Source: DATMQA01 sp035566895
GTDB lineage: Bacteria > Verrucomicrobiota > Verrucomicrobiia > Limisphaerales > UBA8199
DNA length: 64,000 nucleotides
Direction: 5' to 3'
Assembly: GCA_035566895.1 (NCBI GenBank)
Contig: DATMQA010000030.1
Span: 1 to 64,000, forward strand
In this document: piece by piece, positions 23,278 to 30,868 of the stretch
Position numbering within the stretch: the first letter of the stretch is position 1
Layout: each line of letters begins with the position of its first letter
Position numbers and translations under genes: made by a program
The notes under the pieces: model-generated
What the model was told of the DNA's origin: nothing
The model's database searches: none
Seen by the model: only the letters and a program-made list of their open reading frames with translations

Positions 23278-24561
23278 ATGAGCTTCGATTTTCCCGATAG
23301 ACTCGCCCATCTGATATTCGAGCATTGGGGGGACCAGCCGGTTGCCTCCGGCGGTCTCCTCACCCGATGTCCGCCGTTGCGCGTGCTTGTCACCCTTCTC
23401 AATACCTGCTTCTTCGCCAGCCTGAAACGCGAGGAAGAGCGAACCACCCAATTCGATTTGGCCTTGTGCGGCCCCCCCGACTTGCCCGAGGCCTCCTTCC
23501 GCTACAGCAAGTTTACCCGGACCTTCAACCTCGTCGCCTTCGACGATTCCCGCCCGCTCTCCGTCAACGAGCTGGTTCGCCTGGCCCCCGCCTGTGACCC
23601 GGAAAAAACCATCATCCTGGTCCGCTACGACCCCAAAACCGGGAGCCTCACCCTCCGCGGCGTCGTCGATGTCGGGCGCCGTCCCTCGCTGGCGGCCGCC
23701 CAATTGTCCGAATTGCGAATCCGCGTCTCCGGCCCGGGTGAAATGAAGATCCGGTTGCATACCGTTGCCCTCTGCACTTACGAGGATGGCATGATCTCCT
23801 TCCCCGAGCGTTGCCAGATCAACACCGGGCGCGTTTATGATTTCTTCGAAGCCACCAGCCTGGACTTATGTCGCGAAGTAAAATTGGCGGCCGGAAAACT
23901 GCTCGACGTTCAGCCCGTTGAAGGGCCCGATTACCGCGCCATGCGCTACCTCTTTGGCCTCCAGGAAATCATCGACCGAATGCAACGCCTCAAACACGGC
24001 GGCTGTATCTTGATTGTCCCGGAGGTAACCTGGCAGCAAAACCTGGCCGGCACCACCATCAAATATCGGTGCCGCGATCAATCCGTCTGGGATTGCTTAT
24101 GCGGCAAATGGATTCTGCACGACCAATTCTTCGCCGCCCTGGACACCGCCCGCGCCGGCGGTCGCAACGCCGAACAAGTCGAGAGCCTGCAAACCCAAAG
24201 AGAGGACGTCGAAAACGGGCTCCGCGATTCCCTGGATGCCCTCATCCGGTTCACCGCCGTCGATGGCGCCGTGCTCATGACCCGCAGATTCGAGCTGCTG
24301 GGTTTCGGCACCGTCATGCAGCTTCCCCAGAAAACTGAGTACCGGGTCCGGCGCTGCGCCGACCGCCAGGGCGGCCAGAGCGAGGATATTGTCCTGGAGA
24401 CTTACGGCACCCGGCACCGCTCCGCCTTCGAATTCTGCTACCGCTGCGCCCCTTCCGTCGCCCTCATTTCCTCCCAGGATGGCGGCGTCAAGACCGTCAC
24501 CCGCGTCGGCGACGATGTATGGTTCTGGGAAAATACGATCATTGACTCCATCGAATTGTAA
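23278..24561 (+). CDS. DACNV sensor plus diadenylate-cyclase-like (DisA_N/DAC) protein
   Basis: A 427-residue soluble protein. Residues about 22-215 resemble the DACNV sensor module that precedes DAC domains (RVLVTLLNTCFFASLKREEE, TIILVRYDPKTGSLTLRGVVDVG). The C-terminal part (about 240-410) has the DAC architecture: GGCILIVP, then the DGA motif at 329-331 (FTAVDGAVLMTRRFELLGFG) and the GTRHRSA motif with Arg379-His380-Arg381, followed by PSVALISSQDGGVKTV. DGA and RHR are the ATP-binding motifs of diadenylate cyclases, so c-di-AMP synthesis is possible, but activity is not proven. The gene stands alone between an MFS gene and a decayed fragment. Confidence 0.78.
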   Translation: MSFDFPDRLAHLIFEHWGDQPVASGGLLTRCPPLRVLVTLLNTCFFASLKREEERTTQFDLALCGPPDLPEASFRYSKFTRTFNLVAFDDSRPLSVNELVRLAPACDPEKTIILVRYDPKTGSLTLRGVVDVGRRPSLAAAQLSELRIRVSGPGEMKIRLHTVALCTYEDGMISFPERCQINTGRVYDFFEATSLDLCREVKLAAGKLLDVQPVEGPDYRAMRYLFGLQEIIDRMQRLKHGGCILIVPEVTWQQNLAGTTIKYRCRDQSVWDCLCGKWILHDQFFAALDTARAGGRNAEQVESLQTQREDVENGLRDSLDALIRFTAVDGAVLMTRRFELLGFGTVMQLPQKTEYRVRRCADRQGGQSEDIVLETYGTRHRSAFEFCYRCAPSVALISSQDGGVKTVTRVGDDVWFWENTIIDSIEL

Positions 24562-24764
24562 CCCCTTCCCTCAGCGGAGCGGTATTTGGCGTTTGGTATT
24601 TGGTCTTTGGTGTTTTGGTCTTTGGTATTTCTACGTGGGTTTAATCGTTCCCTTCCCTCCGTTAACTCCGTTTCCTCCTGTTACCTTCCGGCCGCCCATG
24701 ATTCTGTCCCGCCATGATTCTGTCTCGTGGTCCCCGCCCAACCCACGGCGCCTGCTCCACCAAC
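24562..24764 (+). repeat. TTTGGT-word spacer
   Basis: Non-coding. It contains five to six tandem copies of TTTGGTATTTGGTCTTTGGTG-type words at about 24586-24628, then a T/C-rich stretch and two copies of ATGATTCTGTC at 24698-24722. Confidence 0.75.
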
Positions 24765-24989
24765 GACCATTACCTGCGGCAGGTCCGGGTGAGTTACAAC
24801 AATGGCGTGACGGTCTGCATCAACCGCCATCCGACGCGGTCATGGCCAGTGCAGTTGGGACAACCCGGCGGGTATTTTAATTTCAACGCCGTGATGAACG
24901 GCACGAACGTCCAGTGGGTGGGCCAGACCAATCTGACTTCTTATCTCCTGCCGCCCACCAACGGTTGGGTCGCCTTCGCGCCCGCCCCA
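24765..24989 (+). pseudogene. remnant of the C-terminus of a secreted carbohydrate-active enzyme
   Basis: The frame encodes YLRQVRVSYNNGVTVCINRH, then WPVQLGQPGGYFNFNAV and SYLLPPTNGWVAFAP. This is the pattern of the C-terminal beta-sandwich of many glycoside hydrolases (V.Y.NGL.V..N...W....LPP.G.VA). There is no catalytic domain upstream and the frame runs on without a stop into the antisense of the next gene, so the piece is a decayed end fragment, not a working gene. Confidence 0.55.
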
Positions 24990-25019
24990 CCCAAAATTTC
25001 CTCCATCACACTCGCATTC

Positions 25020-26876
25020 TCATTGCACGCAAGCGGCTCGATAAAACCGCGCTTTATCGCTTATGGCATCAGGCGTAAAAGTAAGCGTGGCGTCATTGGC
25101 CGTGACATTGGTCCAGGTGCTCCAATTGGAAAAGTCCGGACTCTGTTGAACGATATAGCTACGCCCTCGTTCGCCCTCGACGACAATCTGCGGTTGACCT
25201 CCACTGAAGGAGCCCAGCAGGCGCGGAGTCAGCCAGAGGCTCGGCGCCGGGTAGCCCGCCAGGAGTTGCTCGAACGTTTCCAGGTTGCTGTAGTCGTTCT
25301 GCCCGGTCGTGTACATGACACCGCAAATGCCGGGGTAAGGACGCGCCGCGTTGAGCCAGTTAGTAACGAGCGTGGGCGCCGCATCGTAGTAGCCGGCGAT
25401 GAGCTGGCGATTGCCCAGCCCGGCGAAGAACTGAAGCGAGGCCGCCCGCTGGTCGTAGTACCACGGCACGACGATAATATCGCTGTCGAGTCCCTGCCAC
25501 GAGTTGGTGAAATTGCCGCGGGCCAAATAATAATTTCCATGGGCGTTATGGTTCGGGTCGAACATGTCGGTCCAGACGTAGATACGGCCGCCGGGGTTGA
25601 CCTGGCGGAGAATGCTGGCGCAGGTGCGGACATTGTCGGCCAGCAACGCACCGGCATCCAGCCCGCGCGCCTGGCAGGCCGCGCACCAGTTGAACACGCG
25701 AATCTCGTCGTGCGACATAAAATATCCGCGCGTGCCCCAGGCCGCCTGCATGCGCTGGGCCTGGTCGCGCAGCAGGTTGACCGTGGCGGGTTCGGAAACG
25801 CAAATGTTCGCCTGGTCGTCATACACGGTCACCGCGTGAGTCCACGAAACGCGCAAACGCGTGCCGTTGGTCAGTCCCGGCGAAAGAATCTGCAGTTGCG
25901 GCGGCGTGTGGTAGATGTCGTAAGAACCTGCCCACGGAACGCTTCCCATGAGCGGGTCGGTCAGGGTGGCGAAATCCGAGCCTTCGACCAGGGGCGTTCC
26001 GCTTTCGGTCTGTACGGTCAGCGGTGCGCCGGGCCGGCGAATGAGGTTCAAAAACGCGACCTCCTCGATGACCGCATTGTCCCACCAGAGCGAGCCCGTC
26101 GTGCCGCCCCAAACGCCGAAATAAACGTTTACAGTCGTGTTCGTAAGCGAGTTGAAAACCGCGTGGTGGGTGGTCCACCCTTGCGTCGGTTGCACGCGGA
26201 GGCCATTGTAATTGAGGGCCAGTCCGCCGCCGAGTACCAGCACTTGCGGCGCGACGACGAAGTTAGTCGCCTTTACTTGCACGGAAATGTGGTATTGGCG
26301 AAAAGGCTGGACGGTAAGCTGCTGCACGATCCGCGCGTTGGCCCCATTCGGGTCGGTGACTCTGGCGGTCCCATTGTCCTGCACGACCGTGCTGTCTTTC
26401 CAGCTCCAGAGCGCCAGATTGGAGAAATCGCCCCCGGGAAACGCGACTGGCGGGTCCGGCTGAATCAGCGCCACGTCGTTCGATACCACCAGCAGCGCGT
26501 TGGTGACGGGCATGCCTTCGATAAGGTTGGGGTCGTTGAACAGCAGGTCATTGGAATAACCGACCGGAAAAAGCTCCGGAACGACTTCGAGGTTCAGATT
26601 GGTTGCGGCTTGTTTAATCAGGTTGAGGTTGTTGAAGTAACGGGCGTCCATCGTGGCCAGGCGGCTGAACTTCGAATCGCTGACCAGCATATGGGTGTAA
26701 CCCGCTTGCGCGGCGCGTTGCATGAGCGCGAGAACATTGGTGACGTTCTGATCGACCCAAAGGTTTTGGGAGACGTAAAACCAGCGTTCAAGAGCCTGGC
26801 TGCGCACCGCGCCGGAAAGAACCAGGAGCACCAGCAGCAACGGAATCGGCCGGTGGCGGCAGCGCAGAAGCGTCAT
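25020..26876 (-). CDS. secreted glycosidase-like TIM-barrel protein with inserted carbohydrate-binding-like domain
   Basis: A 618-residue protein with a signal peptide (residues 1-29, IPLLLVLLVLSGAVRSQA). The barrel begins RWFYVSQNLWVDQNVTNVLALMQRAAQAGYTHMLVSDSKF and resumes after an insert with TRGYFMSHDEIRVFNWCAAC, RIYVWTDMFDPNHNA, DIIVVPWYYD and LIAGYYDAAP, a layout like GH20/GH84-type exo-hexosaminidases in which a D-E pair (here HDE) is catalytic. Residues about 145-260 form a jelly-roll-like insert (ARIVQQLTVQPFRQYHISVQVKA). The C-terminus (YIVQQSPDFSNWSTWTNVT...ARFYRAACVQ) is the tail module shared by other exported proteins here. Substrate assignment is a guess. Confidence 0.7.
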   Translation of the reverse strand: MTLLRCRHRPIPLLLVLLVLSGAVRSQALERWFYVSQNLWVDQNVTNVLALMQRAAQAGYTHMLVSDSKFSRLATMDARYFNNLNLIKQAATNLNLEVVPELFPVGYSNDLLFNDPNLIEGMPVTNALLVVSNDVALIQPDPPVAFPGGDFSNLALWSWKDSTVVQDNGTARVTDPNGANARIVQQLTVQPFRQYHISVQVKATNFVVAPQVLVLGGGLALNYNGLRVQPTQGWTTHHAVFNSLTNTTVNVYFGVWGGTTGSLWWDNAVIEEVAFLNLIRRPGAPLTVQTESGTPLVEGSDFATLTDPLMGSVPWAGSYDIYHTPPQLQILSPGLTNGTRLRVSWTHAVTVYDDQANICVSEPATVNLLRDQAQRMQAAWGTRGYFMSHDEIRVFNWCAACQARGLDAGALLADNVRTCASILRQVNPGGRIYVWTDMFDPNHNAHGNYYLARGNFTNSWQGLDSDIIVVPWYYDQRAASLQFFAGLGNRQLIAGYYDAAPTLVTNWLNAARPYPGICGVMYTTGQNDYSNLETFEQLLAGYPAPSLWLTPRLLGSFSGGQPQIVVEGERGRSYIVQQSPDFSNWSTWTNVTANDATLTFTPDAISDKARFYRAACVQ

Positions 26877-26949
26877 GAAACAATTATGGCATACGGCGAA
26901 CCCTCACGCAGCCAAAAAAGGACTGCGGAGGTGGCTGATGTGCGGGCGG

Positions 26950-26993
26950 TTGCGGCGGCTACGATGGAAGTGATTTTGCAAACGCGCTCTTAG
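26950..26993 (+). repeat. partial copy of the 18890 dispersed element
   Basis: GGCGGCTACGATGGAAGTGA followed by TTTTGCAAACGCGCTCTTAG matches 18958-18997 (GGCTGCTACAATGGGAATGA and on) at about 35 of 40 positions. Only this flank is intact; the left arm of the hairpin is degenerate (CTGCGGAGGTGGCTGATGTG). Confidence 0.7.
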
Positions 26994-27023
26994 TCGTTGG
27001 GAAGTCCAATTTGCACCGTGCTC

Positions 27024-27206
27024 TCAATCGAAATCCGAGCAACTGAGGAAATAATGGCAGCGCGGACACCGCAGCTTGCACTTCTCGTTGTGGAGTTCAT
27101 GGCCGCATCGCGGGCACCAGCGCCAGTATTCGCCCTCGGTGCTGGGACAAGCCGGCTCTTTATCGGGAGCAGATCCCGAGCTCTGTTGTGTTTCTTCAGC
27201 ACTCAT
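27024..27206 (-). CDS. small zinc-ribbon protein
   Basis: A 60-residue protein. The C-terminal half carries two CxxC pairs in CPRCGHELHNEKCKLRCPRC followed by HYFLSCSDFD, a compact zinc-binding ribbon. The N-terminal 25 residues are polar and probably disordered. The function is unknown; zinc ribbons of this size often act as nucleic-acid or protein adaptors. Confidence 0.7.
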   Translation of the reverse strand: MSAEETQQSSGSAPDKEPACPSTEGEYWRWCPRCGHELHNEKCKLRCPRCHYFLSCSDFD

Positions 27207-27430
27207 TAAACAGATCTTGGCAATAACCTATCATTTTAGAAAGGGGCAAGCGAAAAGCCTGAAATGTGGACGCTGGATTACTGCGGCACGGCGCTCCTGG
27301 AAACGAAAGGCGTCAGTGAATGATAATGTTCTTTCGGCCGCAGTATAGGGCCCATCGCTCATAACGTCCCGAAGTGTCAAAGTGTTGGACCGACCCAGAA
27401 TCTGTCTGCAGGCTTCAATGTAGTGCGAAG
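27207..27430. other. 224-base gap, no feature recognised
   Basis: Between the zinc-ribbon start and the end of the cupin gene. I see no reading frame with protein-like composition, no palindrome longer than eight bases and no repeat word. Confidence 0.5.
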
Positions 27431-27874
27431 TTATTTGCTCACCTTCACCACGAAGTAGAGGAAGGGCGCGCTGGTTTCGGTGAACCAGTGCGGAACACCA
27501 TTGGGGATCACGATTACATCCCCCTTCGCAAGGTGACGCACCTCGCCGCCCGCAATCTCTTTGGCGCCAAATTCTCCCGGTGATTTCTCCTTTAGCTCAC
27601 TCGCCTTCCCACCCGTGATAAACGTCGCCGTGCCGTCCACGATGTAGAAGATGTCGGTGTCTTTTTCATGGATTTCCACCGTCCCCGGACCGTGGCGGTG
27701 GCCCGCCATGATCTTGTAATTGTTGGTCTGAAGCAGCATTCCTCCCTCGGCAAAAGTGGCATCCACTTTTTCGTGCCCAAGGTGAATGACGGCTTCCGGT
27801 TGCTCTGCCGCGTAAGCCAGGCCGATCCAACTTGCGGCCGCCAGCGTCAGAATGGCTTTTGGAAATGATTTCAT
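27431..27874 (-). CDS. exported cupin-domain protein
   Basis: A 147-residue protein starting MKSFPKAILTLAAASWIGLAYA, a cleavable signal peptide. The single cupin barrel shows motif 1 GHRHGPGTVEIHEKDTDIFYIVDG (metal ligands His, His, Glu) and motif 2 GDVIVIPNGVPHWF (His). It probably binds a metal in the periplasm; no substrate is predictable. I rejected the longer frame to 27979 because its extra N-terminus would bury the signal peptide. Confidence 0.85.
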   Translation of the reverse strand: MKSFPKAILTLAAASWIGLAYAAEQPEAVIHLGHEKVDATFAEGGMLLQTNNYKIMAGHRHGPGTVEIHEKDTDIFYIVDGTATFITGGKASELKEKSPGEFGAKEIAGGEVRHLAKGDVIVIPNGVPHWFTETSAPFLYFVVKVSK

Positions 27875-27934
27875 GGCGCGAGGGTTCTCGACTTTCAAAA
27901 TCAAGTCAACCCGCGAAAACGGGTGGACCCTTGC

Positions 27935-27962
27935 TTGAAGACGGACAATTTTGGAGTAGATT
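27935..27962 (+). promoter_or_regulatory. possible promoter of the RCC1-repeat gene
   Basis: TTGAAG (27935-27940) and TAGATT (27957-27962) with 16 bp spacing, about 70 bases upstream of the ATG at 28039. The match is moderate. Confidence 0.35.
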
Positions 27963-28038
27963 TCGGGTGTTCCCGGCAATCCTGGTTGGTTGGGCCTGAG
28001 CCAGCAGGTTTGTCGGCGCCTTTAACCATGACCCGGTT

Positions 28039-29445
28039 ATGAAAACACCTATTGGTAAATTCTCCTTGGCCATAGTCACGCTGACTTTGACCTTCAACCT
28101 TCAACTTTCAACCGCGCACGCGGGGCCGGCCGTGACCAGCATCGCCGGCGGGAGTCAACACAGTCTGTTTTCGAAATCGGATGGCAGCCTGTGGGTCATG
28201 GGCGACAACTATTACGGTCAATTGGGGCTCGGCTTCTCGACCCTGAGGACTAACTTTCCGTTTCAGCTTCTCTCCAGCGGCGTTCAGAAGGTTGCCGCGG
28301 GGGGACACCATAGTCTTTACCTGGCCGGCGGCTCCCTCTGGGTGATGGGTTGGAACCACTTTGGCCAATTGGGTGATGGCACCACCAATGACCATTTCTT
28401 CCCCGAGAAGATTTTTACTGGCAGCCCAGGTGTCTATGGTGTGAGGGTCAACGTGATGGCTGGCGGCTATTACCATAGCCTCTATGCTACCTATTCTCCC
28501 ACCGTCTTGGGCTACAACAACCTCTATGCCATGGGGGCCAACGGCGCCGGCGAGTTGGGTGACGGCACCTTCACCGTCCATTATTCAGCGGAACAAGTCA
28601 GGTACAGCACGATCATTTCGGCGGTCGCCGCAGGAGAGGGGCACAGCCTTTATCTCACGGGTAACGGCAGCCTTTGGGCCATGGGCGACAATACCGACGG
28701 TCAGTTGGGGCTCGGCTCAATCCCCGAGACCAACTACGCGGTAATGATCGTGTCCAGCGGCGTCACGGCAGTGGCCGCCGGAGCTTATCACAGCCTTTTT
28801 ATCAAGTCCGATGGCAGCCTTTGGGCTATGGGAGCGAATGGGTACGGCCAGTTGGGCGACAACTCGACCTCTAACAAGTTCACGCCGGAGCAGATTGCCT
28901 TCAATGGGGTGACGGCGATCGCGGCTGGAGACGCTCACAGCCTTTTTATCAAATCCGACGGCAGCCTTTGGAGTATGGGCTGGAATTATGAAGGCCAGTT
29001 GGGCACCGGCGATTTCATGGACCACAAACTCCCGGTGTTGATCGTATCCAGCAATGTCATCGCGGTCGCTGCCGGAGGTAGCCATAGCCTCTTCATCAAA
29101 TCCGATGGCAGCCTGTGGGGCATGGGCAACGATCTTGACGGCCAGTTGGGCATTGGCAATACGACGAGTCGCGGTGTTCCGATGCTCATCGTGCGCGGCC
29201 CGCCGCCGCCGCCCGCCATCACCGGCATCAGCCTCTCCGGCGCAAATCTGCTCCTCACCGGCGCCAACGGCGTGAACGGCGAAATCCTTAACACCTTGAC
29301 GAGCCCAGACCTGGCTCAACCCTTGAGCCAGTGGCAGTCGGTGGCGACCAACGTTTTGGGCGCGGACGGCAACTTCACCATCACCGCCGCCAATGCGGTG
29401 ACTCCGGGCGCGGCGCACCAGTTTTACATTTTGCAGGCGCAATGA
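28039..29445 (+). CDS. secreted RCC1-repeat beta-propeller protein
   Basis: A 468-residue protein with signal peptide KFSLAIVTLTLTFNLQLSTAHA. From residue 32 to about 385 there are seven RCC1-type repeats of about 50 residues with the pattern AAG..HSLFIKSDGSLWAMGxNxYGQLGxGxx. After a PPPPAITGISLSG linker, the last ~80 residues form the tail module seen on other exported proteins here (TLTSPDLAQPLSQWQSVATN...AHQFYILQAQ). It is probably a cell-surface or matrix protein. Confidence 0.88.
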   Translation: MKTPIGKFSLAIVTLTLTFNLQLSTAHAGPAVTSIAGGSQHSLFSKSDGSLWVMGDNYYGQLGLGFSTLRTNFPFQLLSSGVQKVAAGGHHSLYLAGGSLWVMGWNHFGQLGDGTTNDHFFPEKIFTGSPGVYGVRVNVMAGGYYHSLYATYSPTVLGYNNLYAMGANGAGELGDGTFTVHYSAEQVRYSTIISAVAAGEGHSLYLTGNGSLWAMGDNTDGQLGLGSIPETNYAVMIVSSGVTAVAAGAYHSLFIKSDGSLWAMGANGYGQLGDNSTSNKFTPEQIAFNGVTAIAAGDAHSLFIKSDGSLWSMGWNYEGQLGTGDFMDHKLPVLIVSSNVIAVAAGGSHSLFIKSDGSLWGMGNDLDGQLGIGNTTSRGVPMLIVRGPPPPPAITGISLSGANLLLTGANGVNGEILNTLTSPDLAQPLSQWQSVATNVLGADGNFTITAANAVTPGAAHQFYILQAQ

Positions 29446-29615
29446 CAAAACCATGTGAGGGGTCAGTTGCACAGATTCGCATACTGATACGTCAGACCCG
29501 CTTGCAGGTATTTGCGAGGATTTTCCTCCGGCGTGCACCTCGGGTGCGGCAACTCATTGCTTGTCCGCCAGCATTCGTGCAATCTCGTGCTATCTACCAG
29601 TAACCTAATAACGAC

Positions 29616-30701
29616 TTGCAGAATCAGACTTCCATAGGCGTTCCTCCAAAGGGCAGCCGGCGTCGCCGCGTGTGGCAAGCCATGGTCGTCGTTCTGGCGG
29701 CCATTATATTATTGTTCCTCGTCTCTGCGCGGCCGAACGAGCCGAGCTACGCCGGCAAAACCTTGACGCAATGGCTGTTGAATACGAATGCAGACGGATT
29801 TTGGATTCCGAACGATGTTTACGGGCACATCCACGATGAACTTTGGTCCGTAGTCAGTGGGCCGGATTCCGAAACCAACCTCACTGGACCGGTTTCGTGG
29901 CAACCTGTTCCTGTTCCTGACGAGGTCTTCATGGCAGTGAGGCACATCGGCACGAACGGCATTCCGCGACTTATCCAACTCATTTCTTCCAGGCCCGGCC
30001 CTTGGGCAACCATCCGAGGCGCGATTGCCGCACGACTCCCGCAGAAATGGGGCGGGTCTTTTTATCCCTATGATTCCCGTTTTTTTGCCCAGCAACTGAA
30101 CGTGGCCGCATTCGAAGGCTTTACCATCCTGGGAACCAACGCCGAGCCGGCGCTGTCGGCATTGAGCAATCTGTTGTTCCAGGGAAGGGACCAATTGCAA
30201 CTGACCTGGGCCATGGCGAACATCGGCCCGAAGGGAATGGCAGTGTTGACCAACGCTCTTGCCCTTACCAATGACAGCTTACGCGACGCGGCTGCGCTCG
30301 CCCTCGGACTTAAATATCAACAAGCCAGGCTTGCCGTGCCGGCACTGGTTGACTCCGTTGAGCGAGGGGACGCGACCTATGACGTGCTCGGCGCGCTGGG
30401 CCGCATCGGCTGTGATGATCCGCGACTCGTGCCGGCCTTGGTGCGGCTGCTCGAAGCCAAAGGTGCACCGGCCAACCCCAAGGTTAATACCGGTATGGCG
30501 TTTCTCCTTCTGGGATTGCAACGCGAGAAGGCGCGCGTGGCCGCACCGCTTGTCATCGCGGAGTACCGCCTCGTGGAAGGCGATGCAATGGCCGCCGCGG
30601 AGCGTGGATTCTATCGCCGTATATTGATGGTTATCGCGCCCGATTTGGAAACGCAATTGCCGCCGCGCCCGCCCGACGAAAAGTCCGGGCTTTGGCCTTA
30701 A
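29616..30701 (+). CDS. membrane-anchored HEAT-repeat protein
   Basis: A 361-residue protein starting at TTG (MQNQTSIGVPPKGSRRRRVW). Residues 19-41 are a transmembrane anchor preceded by an Arg cluster, so the body lies outside the cytoplasm. It includes YAGKTLTQWLLNT, typical of this Verrucomicrobia family, then helical HEAT-like repeats (EPALSALSNLLF, AVPALVDSVERGDATYDVLGALGRIG, VPALVRLLEAKG). The role is unknown. A later ATG at the anchor (MVVVLAAIILL) is a less likely start. Confidence 0.7.
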   Translation: MQNQTSIGVPPKGSRRRRVWQAMVVVLAAIILLFLVSARPNEPSYAGKTLTQWLLNTNADGFWIPNDVYGHIHDELWSVVSGPDSETNLTGPVSWQPVPVPDEVFMAVRHIGTNGIPRLIQLISSRPGPWATIRGAIAARLPQKWGGSFYPYDSRFFAQQLNVAAFEGFTILGTNAEPALSALSNLLFQGRDQLQLTWAMANIGPKGMAVLTNALALTNDSLRDAAALALGLKYQQARLAVPALVDSVERGDATYDVLGALGRIGCDDPRLVPALVRLLEAKGAPANPKVNTGMAFLLLGLQREKARVAAPLVIAEYRLVEGDAMAAAERGFYRRILMVIAPDLETQLPPRPPDEKSGLWP

Positions 30702-30868
30702 CCCGGAGGACGGTTACTTCGCAAATTTCATCTGATTGCCACGTTTCACCGGCTGTCCCCTGATGGGGGTTTGTGCGACCAATTGGGCAACGGAAACATT
30801 CGACTCAGCCCTAACTGTTCGGGAAAGCTCATACTGATCTTGAATCAGCCTGAACTGATCCAGTTTGA

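Noticed and set aside
24714..26993. Plus-strand 759-codon open frame
   Set aside because: Beyond about codon 92 it is the exact antisense of the secreted glycosidase-like gene and has Arg/Val-rich shadow composition. Only the first part is kept as a gene remnant.
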